Source: an uncultured Schlesneria sp.
GTDB taxonomy: Bacteria > Planctomycetota > Planctomycetia > Planctomycetales > Planctomycetaceae
DNA length: 64,000 bases
Reading direction: 5' to 3'
Assembly: GCA_903840265.1 (NCBI GenBank)
Contig: CAIMFH010000147.1
Span: 62,001 to 126,000 of the forward strand
In this document: one piece after another, positions 19,434-29,707 of the stretch
How positions within the stretch are numbered: position 1 is the stretch's first letter
How the letters are laid out: each line of letters opens with the position of its first letter
Program-made: the position numbers and the translations under genes
Notes under the pieces: model-generated
What the model was told of the DNA's origin: nothing
The model's database searches: none
Seen by the model: the letters and a program-made list of their open reading frames with translations, nothing else

Positions 19434-21152
19434 ATGCATCGTTTTAACGAAGGACTTGCCGCGCTCTTGGACGCAGCCCGAATCAAGGGCTACGCCACAT
19501 TCCGGATGGTTGATGACTATCTGCCCGATGAGGGTGGCGATCCCACCATGGTGCCCGAACTGATCGCGGCCCTGGAAGACGCCAATCTGGATGTCGTCGA
19601 CGAACCCAGCCCGGAAGAACAACTACGACTGGACTCGCCACCGGATTCAATGATCGAACCGGAAGCCGCGTCGTCCTCGCGAGATCCCATTCGCATGTAC
19701 CTCAGCCAGATGGGACACATTCCCCTGCTGACCCGCGAAAAAGAAATCTTCCTGGCCAAGCAGATCGAAGTCGTTCGCAAGTGGTTCCGTCGAAAAATGA
19801 TGGAATCGGATTTCGCTTTGAACCTGGCCGTCGAGACGATCAAAAAGGTTATGGCCGGCGAGTTGCCGTTCGAACGAACCCTGCGGACCAGCGAAACGGA
19901 AGACCTGCGCAAGGAACAGATCCAAGGCCGCATTCCCGTCAACATGCCGACCATTGATCGATTGATGGCTGAAAATCGCGAAGACTGGGAGCTTGTTAAG
20001 GTCGAGCAAGACGCCAACGCCCGCGCCGAGATCAAAGCTCGGATGAAACGACGACGACGCAAGCTGTGCTGGCTGGTCGAAGAGCTGAGCGTTCGTACTC
20101 AGCGATTGCAGCCCATCATGCGACGCATGGAGCAAGTCGCTCGACGCATGACCGAGATTCAAACTCAGATTCGCACGTTATCCGAACGCCGCACGCAAGC
20201 GGCTCATAACGAAGTCGAAATCCTGCGACGCGAGATGGGCGATCTCGTGGAAATGACACTGGAAACTCCAGACGAATTCTGCGATCGCATGCGACGAGTG
20301 ATGGCCAAGTTCCAAGCTTGGACCCTTGCCAAGCAGCACCTGTCTGGCGGCAATCTGCGACTGGTGGTTTCGATCGCCAAGAAGTATCGCAACCGCGGCC
20401 TGAGCTTCCTGGACCTGATTCAGGAAGGAAACGCCGGCCTGATGCGTGGCGTCGAAAAGTATGAATATCGCCGCGGCTATAAGTTCTCGACGTATGCCAC
20501 ATGGTGGATTCGTCAGGCCATCACGCGAGCCGTTGCCGATCACGCTCGCACGATCCGTATCCCTGTTCACATGTTCCAATGCATCTCGACGCTGAAGGCG
20601 AAGAGCGAGCAGATCCGCCAGGAAACCGGTCGCGATCCCAACATGGAAGAGCTGGCAGAAGCTGTCGGAATGTCGCTGGAAGAAACCGAACGGATCATGA
20701 AGACGTGGAAGCACCCCGTCAGCTTGGATACTCCGGTCGGCGAAAGCGAAGACGCCAGCTTTGGCGACTTCCTGGAAGACGACAACGAAACCAGCCCATC
20801 CGAAACCGCCATGCAGGAAATGCTGCGTGACAAGATCGAAGTTGTGCTCCGCAGCCTGACCTACCGCGAACGCGAAATCATCCGCCTGCGATATGGTCTG
20901 GGCGACGGCTACAGCTATACGCTGGAAGAAACCGGACGGATCTTTAAGGTCACTCGCGAACGAATCCGCCAGATCGAATCGAAGGCTCTTCGCAAGCTGC
21001 AGCACCACACGCGAGCAGATCATCTGAAGGGATTCGTCGATGAACTCTCCCCAAGTGCCTTGGCAGCAGCCGCTGCTGCAGCCGCGACCGCCGCGGGCCC
21101 TGTCGAAGTGACAGCGAATGAAGAAATGGAAATGCTGGCCGCAGCCGGTTAA
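19434..21152 (+). CDS. rpoD: RNA polymerase primary sigma factor (sigma-70)
   Basis: 572 residues from ATG 19434, chosen because AGGAGG lies ten bases upstream; ATGs at 19398 and 19356 are in frame but lack such a site. Region 1.2 is [19 protein letters not shown]; region 2 includes [20 protein letters not shown] and the -10-recognising [17 protein letters not shown]; region 3 follows; region 4 has [18 protein letters not shown] and the helix-turn-helix [18 protein letters not shown]. Between 1.2 and 2.1 is a charged insert of about 180 residues (non-conserved region). The C-terminus adds an Ala-rich tail. It directs transcription of housekeeping promoters. A strong terminator follows. Confidence 0.96.
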   Translation: MHRFNEGLAALLDAARIKGYATFRMVDDYLPDEGGDPTMVPELIAALEDANLDVVDEPSPEEQLRLDSPPDSMIEPEAASSSRDPIRMYLSQMGHIPLLTREKEIFLAKQIEVVRKWFRRKMMESDFALNLAVETIKKVMAGELPFERTLRTSETEDLRKEQIQGRIPVNMPTIDRLMAENREDWELVKVEQDANARAEIKARMKRRRRKLCWLVEELSVRTQRLQPIMRRMEQVARRMTEIQTQIRTLSERRTQAAHNEVEILRREMGDLVEMTLETPDEFCDRMRRVMAKFQAWTLAKQHLSGGNLRLVVSIAKKYRNRGLSFLDLIQEGNAGLMRGVEKYEYRRGYKFSTYATWWIRQAITRAVADHARTIRIPVHMFQCISTLKAKSEQIRQETGRDPNMEELAEAVGMSLEETERIMKTWKHPVSLDTPVGESEDASFGDFLEDDNETSPSETAMQEMLRDKIEVVLRSLTYREREIIRLRYGLGDGYSYTLEETGRIFKVTRERIRQIESKALRKLQHHTRADHLKGFVDELSPSALAAAAAAAATAAGPVEVTANEEMEMLAAAG

Positions 21153-21185
21153 CCGTCCTGTTGCTGTGCGCGATTGCGAATGAAC

Positions 21186-21227
21186 AAAGCGGAGTAGCAG
21201 ACTATGGTTTGCTGCTCCGCTTTTTAT
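21186..21227 (+). terminator. Rho-independent terminator of rpoD
   Basis: The 14-base arms at 21186-21199 (AAAGCGGAGTAGCA) and 21210-21223 (TGCTGCTCCGCTTT) pair with one G-T wobble, and a T run follows. It lies about 35 bases after the rpoD stop codon. Confidence 0.85.
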
Positions 21228-21366
21228 GTTGGAGTGCTCCGGCTCGACGGAACATTGGTTTCAGTCGCCAGTGACCGACGATTAAGAGAAGACCACGCGA
21301 TCCCACGAAAACACCATCAGTCCCTGTGCTTTGGGCTTTAGATTCAATTGCGGTTTTGTTTCTTAT

Positions 21367-21400
21367 GGAGCCAAAGCGGTGTCGAGCCACCGCACTCCAA
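21367..21400. repeat. 34-bp hairpin repeat, copy 1
   Basis: A 34-base sequence identical to that at 45085-45118. It folds as nested arms GGAG/CTCC and GCGGTG/CACCGC around TCGAGC. It sits just after the 3' end of the ThuA/CxxCH gene, close to where a terminator would be. Confidence 0.8.
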
Positions 21401-21404
21401 ATAA

Positions 21405-24400
21405 TCACGGTGCTTCGAGTGTCACGGCCATAATGATCGGGGACGTGACATCGTTCCCTTTGACAAGCTCGATCGACTCGATCTTGTCGGACCGCTTGGG
21501 GGCAATGGCGAAGTAGCGAATCTGCTGACCTCGCAATGGGTAAGCGAACTTGCTGCCCGGAACATCGACCCGGTGAATGTAGTCGGCCCACACTTCGCCA
21601 TTACGAGTGACATGATCCTCGATCTGCCCATCCGCATACTTCAGTCGAATGGTGAGTGATGGCGTTCTTGGTGGCGAAGCCGGAGCACCCCAGCCGCTGA
21701 TGCCTCCGAGGAAGTGAATCAACTTCGCGGGAGCGTTGCAGGTGAGCGTGACGCTCTTCGGCATGCGAGGCGGCTTGTCACCATTGGCACCGTGCAACAT
21801 GATCGCATTCGCGACGCGATCACCTTGCGGATCAACCAGCACGAATGGGACGCCTTCGAAGATCTTCGGAGTCCAATCGGAGAAGATCAGCTTCTGTTCA
21901 TCATGTTCGCCATCGTGAAACATCGACTTCGTCGAGATCGCTGTGGCCACCTTTTCGATGGGGATCGGCAGGAACTTGCCACGCTGCGTCAGGAATTCCA
22001 GCAGATCTGTCAGCTCTTGCTGTGTGTGCTGCTTTTCGAATCCCTCGGGCATCAGCGACTTGGGGGAGGCAACTAATTCATCAATGTTTTCTCGCAGGAT
22101 CTGATGCTTCTTCGCTTCGACATCAATCAGTTCGATCGCGGTCTTCGATTCCGAAGCCAGCAAACCGCTGTAAACCTTGCCGTCGTCCGTCGTCACCGAG
22201 TAGATACGGAAATTCCCTTCCACTGAACGGCTGGGATCGATGATGTGGGTCAACAGTTCTTTCTTCGGGTGAACGGCCATGCCGGTCAGATCGGGGCCGA
22301 TCCGAGTCCCCTCGCCACTGTGGGTGTGACACTTGACGCAGGTCTTCTTGAAGACCGCTTTCCCTGCAACAGCGTCACCCGTCTTTTCGGTGAGTGGCAT
22401 CAGTTCATCGACCACTTTTTGTCGATCGGGATTCGGCAAGCCGCCTCCTTTAGCCAACAGCGGCTTCACGCGATCTCGTATCGCCTTATCAACGTGATTG
22501 CCCAGGGCTAACTTTTGTTCCAGTGACAGTTCGGTTAGCTGAATGCGACCTGCTTCCACTCCATCCAGCAACGATCGCGTCCAATCCGTTCGCCCCAGCA
22601 GCAGGCGAACGGCAGCGGGCCGCACAGACGGCGTCAGCGATCCCAGACTGTTTACGATGGCAGCACCGACCTCGGGTGCCTCACTCAACCCCACTGCCGT
22701 CAGCAGTCCATTGGCGAGTTCGACGGAGGTTTTCGGTGTGATCAAGTTCAATAACGATTGCGATGTCTCTGCATCAGACTTACGGAATTCAACGAGCTGG
22801 CGAGCCGCCGCAACGCGATCGGCTTCGCTGGCCTTATCATTCTGCACGATATCAAGAAACGACTTCGAAATCTCGGTGACATGCGCCTGCAACTGCTTCG
22901 ATCCCCAGCGCAACGAGAGATTGATTAGTGCGCCGCGTGTACTGGCGGGAATCTTGCCCAGAAGATCGACGAGCGCTTGGTCACTCGCTTCACTCAACTC
23001 TAACGGCTTGTTTCGCGGCCAGCCCTTTGCCATCCCTGACAGCACAGGTTCAACTATTTCAGGCTTAGCAGTCCCCAGCGAGGCCACAAATGCCGGTGCC
23101 GTCTCCGCGGGCAAGCCTCGAGCATAGTGTTCGGCGATGATGGCTAACGCATCTGGCGAGGGACTATCACCCTTACCGCTGTTTTTGACGACCGACTTCA
23201 AGAAGGAGATGTCATGACGAGCGGCAGCTGCAATCGCAGCGTCGGCCAGCAAACGATCGCCACTCACTGACGCAAATGCGATACGAATCGTTTCGGCGGC
23301 CTCAGACGAAGGGGGCATGTCAGCCAATGCCAGCAAGGCCATCAATCGAACTTGTGCATTCTTATCTTTCAGAACTCCACTCTGCACAATCGCCGAGACG
23401 GATGCTTCCGACTTGGGCAGCACTTGAACCGCATTGCGCCGCACCCCCGCTGACGGATGACGCAAGGCACCGACGACCGCTTTCAGGGCGTCGCGATTCT
23501 CGCCATCCAGCACCCCTCGTCCATGCAACGCCCACATGGCATGCGTGATTTCCCCATTCAAGCCGATTTCGTCCATAGCCTGCTGGTTGATCACTTCAAT
23601 CAACGTCTGCACGCCATCAAACCGATCCTTTTCGACGATCAGGCGTTGAGCATGACGACGCCACAGGAAGTTGCCGACCCCCAGTTCGGCGATTAACTGC
23701 TCGGTATTCGCTTTCGCCAGGTCCGTCGGCCGAGCCATCATTTCTGGTGCATCAGCATTGGGGTTGAGATTATTTGGCTGCAGCGTCACTGTCTCCACCG
23801 AACTTTCAACGCCCTGACCGGTATAGACCAATCGATAGATGCGCCCATGCTTCTTGTCACGCAGGTCCGATTCGTACGCGTTCCCTTTACCGGTCTTGAA
23901 GCCGGCCGGTGTCGGATTGTGCTGGATGATGAAGTTGTACCAGTCCAGGATCCAGACGTTTCCGTCGGGGCCCACTTCGGCCATGATCGGCCCGGACCAT
24001 TCGTCGTTGCTGGCGACCAGATTCCACGAATTCTTGGACCGGAAACCTGCTCCATCCTCGCGGATGATAAAAGTTGCGATCAAATGGCCAGTCGCTTCGG
24101 TGACGAACGCGGCGCGGTTCCAATACTCTTTCGGGTAGTTGCGAGCCGTGTACAGAGCATGCCCCGCAGCGGCTGTGAATCCACCGTGATGATCGACCTG
24201 TCGAACCTTATCTTCATCGAGCGGTTCGAACTTGTTGCTGTCGGCAATGCCACCCAGCACACTGGATGACCAGCCGCGAACCGCCTCGTAGAAGCGATTT
24301 GGAATGGGCATGAATTCTGAGGGGTTACCGTTGGCCGTCGATCCGAAGACGATCCCTTCTTCACTCAGCCCCAGCCCCCAGGTGTTGTTGTTTGTCGAAC

Positions 24401-25856
24401 GCAGGAACTCCAGTTCAGTCACCGCCGTCTTGTCACCTTCCCCTTCGACCTTGAAGCGGAAGAACCCTTGTCGAAACGGTGTCGCCTCCTTGCCATTGGT
24501 CAGGACTGGCCGCGAATCGTTGTAACCCTGCATCGCGTAGTACCAGTTATCCAAACCGTATTGGAAGTTACTCACTTCGCCGTGCGTATCACGCATATTC
24601 CAACCGGTAATCAGGACTTTCTGCAGATCGGCCTTGTCATCGCCATCGGTGTCTTTCAGGTACAGGGTTTCCGTTCCATCCTGCACGATGACACCACCAC
24701 GATAGAACGTGATCGCGGTCGGAATACTCAACTTTTCGGCGAACACCGTGAACTTGTCTGCCACCCAATCGCCGTTCGTATCTTCACAGATAAGAACGCG
24801 ATCGCGACCCTGGCCCGGTGGCTTCAATTCATTCGGATAGTCAAAAGTCTCACAGATCCACAACCGTCCACGCTCGTCCCAATTCATCGCGATTGGCTTG
24901 CCTTGGAAGTTCTTCTCCGACGCGAACAGTTTCACTTCGAACCCGCGCGGCGTGACGAAGTGCTTCAGAGACTCTTCCGGAGTCGCAGGAAGCTGCATCT
25001 TGCGCTTGCCTGATTCCTGCGTCCCCCAATTCTTCCCCGGGGGATAGAACGGAATGCCATCGGTTTCGACATATTCAAACGGCTTCAGATCGCTTGGCAG
25101 CGATGTCATTTCTGGTCGATCAGCAAAACCCGGAACAACACTGGGATCACCGCCACAGGCCCACCGAATTCCTCGCTCAACCAGATTCTGAAAACCTGGG
25201 TTCGACCACGTTCGCGCGTCATGCCCCCAGGCCGTATAGAAAACGCGACCTTTACCCTGAGTCCTCACCCATGTCCAAGGCTCTTTCGATTCACCTTCGG
25301 CGCGCACCTCCAGTACCGTGCGATCCTTCTCATTGTGCTTGGTATGAACGTAGGTCTCATCCCAGCTTTCGAACGGTTTGAACCCCTTCATCACGGGATG
25401 ATCGGGCTCCGTGACAATCGTGCGGAACGTCCCGGTCCCATGACGCAGAAACTGGCCTCCCATCAACGCGACAACATCGTCGTTATTGCGGAAACAGAAA
25501 CTCGCGCAGTGCAAAGGGATGAAGCCTTTGCCTTCCGCCACGAAATTCAGCAAGGCCTTCGCCTGATCATCGGCGATGGAGTCGATATTGGCATACAGGA
25601 CCAGCCCGTCGTAAGCCTTGAGGGTTTGCGGATTCAAATCCGACATCTCGTCGGAATAAGTCAGCTCGATTTTTCGCTTCTTCAACACGGGCTGAAGCTG
25701 CTTGAATCGAACAGCGGGCTGATGGTGTCCGTTGTCCCCCAGAAATAGCAGCTTCAGGCTGGGAGGGGCTGCCGCGCCGACGACACTACTTAACAGGGTG
25801 GTGACGATCAAGCCGCTCAACAAGATGCGCAAATCTGCGCGACCACGTACGAACAT
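21405..25856 (-). CDS. ThuA - PVC-type dehydrogenase - HEAT - CxxCH cytochrome fusion protein
   Basis: 1483 residues from ATG 25856, opening into a signal peptide (LLSGLIVTTLLSSVVGAA). Domains in order: ThuA-like (about 30-245, KLLFLGDNGHHQPAVRF, GKGFIPLHCASF); PVC-type membrane-bound dehydrogenase/beta-propeller (about 300-720, FVTPRGFEVKLFASEKNFQG, ERGRLWICETFDYPNELKP); HEAT-like helical repeats (about 770-1130); heme-binding domain with CVKCH at about 1172 and GTRIGPDLTGMA; then a C-terminal beta-rich domain of the NPCBM type. A periplasmic or surface oxidoreductase acting on sugars with electrons passed to the c-type heme is inferred from the family. The substrate is unknown. Confidence 0.92.
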   Translation of the reverse strand: MFVRGRADLRILLSGLIVTTLLSSVVGAAAPPSLKLLFLGDNGHHQPAVRFKQLQPVLKKRKIELTYSDEMSDLNPQTLKAYDGLVLYANIDSIADDQAKALLNFVAEGKGFIPLHCASFCFRNNDDVVALMGGQFLRHGTGTFRTIVTEPDHPVMKGFKPFESWDETYVHTKHNEKDRTVLEVRAEGESKEPWTWVRTQGKGRVFYTAWGHDARTWSNPGFQNLVERGIRWACGGDPSVVPGFADRPEMTSLPSDLKPFEYVETDGIPFYPPGKNWGTQESGKRKMQLPATPEESLKHFVTPRGFEVKLFASEKNFQGKPIAMNWDERGRLWICETFDYPNELKPPGQGRDRVLICEDTNGDWVADKFTVFAEKLSIPTAITFYRGGVIVQDGTETLYLKDTDGDDKADLQKVLITGWNMRDTHGEVSNFQYGLDNWYYAMQGYNDSRPVLTNGKEATPFRQGFFRFKVEGEGDKTAVTELEFLRSTNNNTWGLGLSEEGIVFGSTANGNPSEFMPIPNRFYEAVRGWSSSVLGGIADSNKFEPLDEDKVRQVDHHGGFTAAAGHALYTARNYPKEYWNRAAFVTEATGHLIATFIIREDGAGFRSKNSWNLVASNDEWSGPIMAEVGPDGNVWILDWYNFIIQHNPTPAGFKTGKGNAYESDLRDKKHGRIYRLVYTGQGVESSVETVTLQPNNLNPNADAPEMMARPTDLAKANTEQLIAELGVGNFLWRRHAQRLIVEKDRFDGVQTLIEVINQQAMDEIGLNGEITHAMWALHGRGVLDGENRDALKAVVGALRHPSAGVRRNAVQVLPKSEASVSAIVQSGVLKDKNAQVRLMALLALADMPPSSEAAETIRIAFASVSGDRLLADAAIAAAARHDISFLKSVVKNSGKGDSPSPDALAIIAEHYARGLPAETAPAFVASLGTAKPEIVEPVLSGMAKGWPRNKPLELSEASDQALVDLLGKIPASTRGALINLSLRWGSKQLQAHVTEISKSFLDIVQNDKASEADRVAAARQLVEFRKSDAETSQSLLNLITPKTSVELANGLLTAVGLSEAPEVGAAIVNSLGSLTPSVRPAAVRLLLGRTDWTRSLLDGVEAGRIQLTELSLEQKLALGNHVDKAIRDRVKPLLAKGGGLPNPDRQKVVDELMPLTEKTGDAVAGKAVFKKTCVKCHTHSGEGTRIGPDLTGMAVHPKKELLTHIIDPSRSVEGNFRIYSVTTDDGKVYSGLLASESKTAIELIDVEAKKHQILRENIDELVASPKSLMPEGFEKQHTQQELTDLLEFLTQRGKFLPIPIEKVATAISTKSMFHDGEHDEQKLIFSDWTPKIFEGVPFVLVDPQGDRVANAIMLHGANGDKPPRMPKSVTLTCNAPAKLIHFLGGISGWGAPASPPRTPSLTIRLKYADGQIEDHVTRNGEVWADYIHRVDVPGSKFAYPLRGQQIRYFAIAPKRSDKIESIELVKGNDVTSPIIMAVTLEAP

Positions 25857-26013
25857 GAAATATCCATCCTTCGATACAGGACTGTCAATCAAGTATTTCA
25901 CTCTAAATCAGCGACACAGATTAGAGCCCATCCCACCTAACTTTGGCGTCTCGCGAGTAGAAAACCGCTTAGTCTAACCTATGTTTCAACGCGACACGTC
26001 AGTGCGACACGCA

Positions 26014-26961
26014 CTAGAAGTCGCCGACCGTTTCGCTGCCTCGGGCGGTCGACAGCCCGCGCCAGACATTCTGATCGATATTATTGCTGACAAATCGAAC
26101 GGCGCCATCGCACATGACCACTTGGACCCCACCAGTATGCTTGCTGCGCGAGGTGAAATATTGGCTCACATCGTCACCAGAAAGATTGCAGCACGAGATT
26201 CCATTCAGTTCGCTCGTGGCTGGACAAAGTCGATAGGCGAGATCGCAAGCAGCCGAATTGGGAGTCAACCAGCCCATAAACGCCTGCCCGCCGGTGGCAA
26301 TTTGGATCTCTGAGATTGGCCCACCCCACCCGGGTGTCGTGGTTGATGCAATGATCTCGGCCATCATTAACGTATTGCTCATCCCGTCAGTGATCCCGGA
26401 GAAGTTACTGCTGCCGCGGTAACTAAATGGCGCACCACCGAAGTTGACGCCCGCCGAAGCCGTCTGTCCGTAGTTGGTGTTGCCCCAGTTGACCACATAG
26501 TTCCCGCGCCATCGCGACCAGGTATTGGAACCCCATTCGTTGTTCTGCATGCCACTTGTGGGACATCCGAACAAGGAGATTTTCGCGCGTCGCGCCGGTT
26601 CATTCGAAGGATCGCTGAACTGCGCACTGAAGTTGATCGTATTGAACAAGGGGGCTTGATCGATGTAGGGACCGATTTGGGAATACCAGCCGTGATCGTC
26701 ATAGTAGGCAGACGTGGGGCCGGTTCGGGCAGGGTCGCCATTCCATTTGATGGTACCCGGCGGCAGCTGTCGCGACGTGTCGTGATAATTGTGCATCGCC
26801 AGCCCCAGTTGTTTCAACTGGTTCTTGCACTGCGTTCGCCGAGCCGCCTCGCGAGCCTGTTGCACGGCCGGCAGCAATAGAGCGATCAGAACGGCGATGA
26901 TCGCAATCACGACCAGCAGTTCGATCAACGTGAATGCACGTCGCTTTGGATAGACACTCAT
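26014..26961 (-). CDS. DUF1559 domain-containing pseudopilin-like protein
   Basis: 315 residues from ATG 26961, with GGGAG six bases upstream; an ATG at 26985 is in frame. Prepilin-type leader then [39 protein letters not shown] and, near the end, HTGGVQVVMCDGAVRFVSN. The pair with the lipoprotein gene upstream (27000-27494, same strand, 38 bases apart) mirrors the pair at 18-1520 but in the opposite gene order. Confidence 0.95.
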   Translation of the reverse strand: MSVYPKRRAFTLIELLVVIAIIAVLIALLLPAVQQAREAARRTQCKNQLKQLGLAMHNYHDTSRQLPPGTIKWNGDPARTGPTSAYYDDHGWYSQIGPYIDQAPLFNTINFSAQFSDPSNEPARRAKISLFGCPTSGMQNNEWGSNTWSRWRGNYVVNWGNTNYGQTASAGVNFGGAPFSYRGSSNFSGITDGMSNTLMMAEIIASTTTPGWGGPISEIQIATGGQAFMGWLTPNSAACDLAYRLCPATSELNGISCCNLSGDDVSQYFTSRSKHTGGVQVVMCDGAVRFVSNNIDQNVWRGLSTARGSETVGDF

Positions 26962-26999
26962 GCTCAACTCCCGAAAACGAAACAATCAAAAAACGTAAA

Positions 27000-27494
27000 C
27001 TATTTTGGAGCGGTCGAATCCGCTGCCGATCCTGGTTCATTGAGCAGATCAAACTTGACGTTGTCATTGCCTGCGACGGTCAAATCGACGCCATCACGCT
27101 TGTCCTTCGGAACCAGATTTTCCATTTCGGGATAGGGAGTTGAATACTCGGAGATCATCTTGCCTGTGGCACGGGTGATGTTGAACATCACTCGAACTTG
27201 ACCGACAGGCACATTCTTCGCCGTAAATTTGCCGTCGGCAATCTTCGCTTGGGCAACTTGGCCCTTAACATCCTTTCCGGGCATGAACTGCAGCGACCCT
27301 TCTTTGACGGGCTTGCCATCAATCGAGACCGTCCCCTGAATCGTGGCGATGGGAAACTTGGGCTTTTCCTCAGCACAACCCAAAGCGAAGACAGCCAGCA
27401 TGGCCCAACCAAGACGGATCGCCGGCCTGGTAAAGCACCGAACCGATTCCGCAGAGAGCGAGCTGTTTTGAAGACACACTAGAGACACTTTCAT
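27000..27494 (-). CDS. small lipoprotein, transthyretin-like
   Basis: 164 residues from ATG 27494, with GAGG five bases upstream. The lipobox VFALGC follows a long, Cys-containing leader. The mature part is one regulatory-type beta sandwich: IQGTVSIDGKPVKEGSLQF, then KIADGKFTAKNVPVGQVRV. Likely first gene of an operon with the DUF1559 gene. Role unknown, probably in the cell envelope. Confidence 0.85.
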   Translation of the reverse strand: MKVSLVCLQNSSLSAESVRCFTRPAIRLGWAMLAVFALGCAEEKPKFPIATIQGTVSIDGKPVKEGSLQFMPGKDVKGQVAQAKIADGKFTAKNVPVGQVRVMFNITRATGKMISEYSTPYPEMENLVPKDKRDGVDLTVAGNDNVKFDLLNEPGSAADSTAPK

Positions 27495-27548
27495 CGCAGC
27501 CTCGCTTCCCATGCAGAATGATGCTTGTCAATCAGGATCATTAGACGT

Positions 27549-28667
27549 TCAAGAGAGCGTAAATTCAGGCAGTTTCACGATCGCGCCGCCTTGATTCGCG
27601 GATTCGTGAGCGCAAATACCGACGCAGGTCCAGTTTGCACTTAACGTCGCGTTTGGCCATGGATCCCGGTTATCGCGCAGAGCCGAGACGAATTCGTTAA
27701 CGAGGTGTGGATGCGAACCGCCATGGCCGCCACCCTGGATAAACGACAAGTGCTCGGTGTCATGGATTTCAGACGGCAATGTGAACTTGCGAATTGGTAC
27801 GGGCAGCAGGTGCGCGTAGTCAGGAACCGTGACCTTCTCGGGGATTTCCGGCTCTGGCTTTTTGGCCGTGTGGATCACATGCGGTTCGTGCTCAACCAAC
27901 GTCCATTCGAAGCTGCGCTTCGTGCCGTAGACATCAAAACTTTCGCGATACTGACGAGCCACGTCGTACAGGAAACGCCAGATATGCGCCGTCACGTCGC
28001 TGTCTTTCACCTTGATATGACACGATTCGACGGCAAACTTGTTACCGGACTTCTGGGCGATCTCTTCGCGAACGGTTCCGGACCCGAAACAACTGACGTA
28101 CTCGGCGCGACCGTTGAGCAGTCCCAGACACGGGCTGACGACGTGCGTCGCATAGTGCATCGGGATCATCTTTTCCCAATAAGACGGCCAGCCATCCATG
28201 TCCTGCGGATGCGACGCCGCCACATGCTGAATCTTGCCGAGTTCACCCTTCTGGTACATCTCCTTGATGAACAGGAACTCGCGGCTATAGACGACGGTCT
28301 CGGCCATCATGTATTTCAGGCCGGTCTGCTTCACCAGTTCGCAAATCTTGCGACAGTCTTCCACATTCGTGGCCATCGGCACGGTACACATCACGTGCTT
28401 GCCCGCCTTCAGCGCCTCCATCGACATCCACGCGTGTTCTGAGATTGGACTGTTGATGTGGACGAAATCGACTTTGGGATCCTTCAACACATCGCTGTAT
28501 TCCGTATAGCGAGCACCGATCCCAAACTGATCTCCCACCTTGTCCAGCTTCTCTTTGTTGCGCTGGCAAATCGCATAGACGTTGGCATCGGGCAGCGCCT
28601 GATAGATCGGGATAAACTCCGAACCAAAACCGAGACCAATCATTGCGACGTTGAGGGGTTTGCCCAT
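27549..28667 (-). CDS. Gfo/Idh/MocA family oxidoreductase
   Basis: 372 residues from ATG 28667, with AGGAG seven bases upstream; longer in-frame starts reach into the neighbouring regulator and are rejected. A Rossmann motif (VAMIGLGFGSEF) opens the protein; the C-terminal alpha/beta domain ends with a glycine/His-rich GGGHGGSHP. The family's usual EKP motif, which carries the catalytic Lys, reads TVP here (CTVPMATNVEDC), so a normal dehydrogenase reaction is in doubt. It is divergent from an AraC-type regulator, pointing to control by a sugar or polyol. Confidence 0.9.
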   Translation of the reverse strand: MGKPLNVAMIGLGFGSEFIPIYQALPDANVYAICQRNKEKLDKVGDQFGIGARYTEYSDVLKDPKVDFVHINSPISEHAWMSMEALKAGKHVMCTVPMATNVEDCRKICELVKQTGLKYMMAETVVYSREFLFIKEMYQKGELGKIQHVAASHPQDMDGWPSYWEKMIPMHYATHVVSPCLGLLNGRAEYVSCFGSGTVREEIAQKSGNKFAVESCHIKVKDSDVTAHIWRFLYDVARQYRESFDVYGTKRSFEWTLVEHEPHVIHTAKKPEPEIPEKVTVPDYAHLLPVPIRKFTLPSEIHDTEHLSFIQGGGHGGSHPHLVNEFVSALRDNRDPWPNATLSANWTCVGICAHESANQGGAIVKLPEFTLS

Positions 28668-28791
28668 GAAGAAACTCCTGGTGTGTGATTCACAGAGGTA
28701 TTTGCTGGAGATGTTCGAAGACGATGTTGAATTCTCGATTTTCAGGAACATCCAGAAGATTAGCAATTCGCATACGTCGTTTCTTGTGCGA

Positions 28792-28821
28792 ATCGGACAT
28801 TTTTTGTTAACTATCGGACAT
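28792..28821 (+). promoter_or_regulatory. candidate AraC-type operator: two direct ATCGGACAT repeats
   Basis: ATCGGACAT occurs at 28792-28800 and again at 28813-28821, exactly 21 bases apart, two helical turns on one DNA face as in AraC half-sites. The second copy overlaps the start codon of the AraC-type gene at 28820. Control of that gene, and perhaps of the divergent oxidoreductase, is inferred. Confidence 0.4.
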
Positions 28822-29641
28822 GTCGCGTCACCCTGCACAGATTGCGAATGTAGAAACGGCCGAAGAGAAATCGTTGCCTCCGGCAGATCCACTCGAGTTC
28901 CAGCAGATGTTTTTCTCCCAAATGGGTGGGCCGCAACAATTTCAGCATCTGTTCGAACATCTTCCCGGTCTCTATTTTTTTGTGAAGGATCGACAGAGTC
29001 GCATGGTCTGTGCCAGCCAACCATTCTGGAAACATCTGGGGGTTGCGTCGGAAGCCGAGATCATTGGGAAGATGGACGACGACTTTTTCCCCCAGCACGC
29101 CGCCGACCACTTCAAACGAGATGATCAGTGGGTCATGTCGACGGGGCAATCGATCATTGGTCGCGTCGAACTGTGGTACAACGAGCAACGAGTTCTCGAC
29201 TGGTTCGTTACCAACAAGCACCCTGTCAAAGAGACTTCCGGTTCGATCATTGGAGTCATGGGAATCGTACGCAGCTATGAAGGGCAGCGACGCAGCATGC
29301 AACCGTTGTCACTCATCGATTCGACAGTCGACTACATCCGGACTCATCATCAGGAAAAGCTGACGGTCGAAGAGCTGGCCGAGCGAGCGGGATTGTCACC
29401 TCGACAACTGCACCGCAAATTCCGCGACGTCTTCGGCTTGAGTGCTCAAGAGTTCCTGGTCAAGACGCGCATCCAGGCCGCCAGCGATTCGCTACTGCAC
29501 TCGGACCTCTCGATCGCCGAAATTGCCGCCGACTTTGGCTTCTGCGATCAGAGCGCCTTCACCCAACTCTTTCGGAAGCACATGGGCCTGACCCCGCGCC
29601 AGTTTCGCTTGCGATATGCTCCGCAGAGCCAAGGCCAATAG
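28820..29641 (+). CDS. AraC-family transcriptional regulator with N-terminal PAS domain
   Basis: 273 residues. A PAS-type sensor spans about residues 40-155 (FEHLPGLYFFVKDRQSRMVC, IIGKMDDDFFP). The C-terminal 100 residues form two helix-turn-helix motifs of the AraC/XylS family (LTVEELAERAGLSPRQLHRK; SIAEIAADFGFCDQSAFTQL). Divergent from the Gfo/Idh/MocA gene with 152 bases between starts, the classic layout for local control of a catabolic enzyme. The ligand is not known. Confidence 0.93.
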   Translation: MSRHPAQIANVETAEEKSLPPADPLEFQQMFFSQMGGPQQFQHLFEHLPGLYFFVKDRQSRMVCASQPFWKHLGVASEAEIIGKMDDDFFPQHAADHFKRDDQWVMSTGQSIIGRVELWYNEQRVLDWFVTNKHPVKETSGSIIGVMGIVRSYEGQRRSMQPLSLIDSTVDYIRTHHQEKLTVEELAERAGLSPRQLHRKFRDVFGLSAQEFLVKTRIQAASDSLLHSDLSIAEIAADFGFCDQSAFTQLFRKHMGLTPRQFRLRYAPQSQGQ

Positions 29642-29707
29642 CCGGAATCCACGAGTATTTCAGACAGCCCACAACGCTCCTTCTGCGCGATCTTGCGATA
29701 GCCCGCG

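Noticed and set aside
28668-29024. Long N-terminal extension of the Gfo/Idh/MocA gene
   Set aside because: It overlaps the divergent AraC gene and lacks conserved sequence; the ATG at 28667 has a strong ribosome site.
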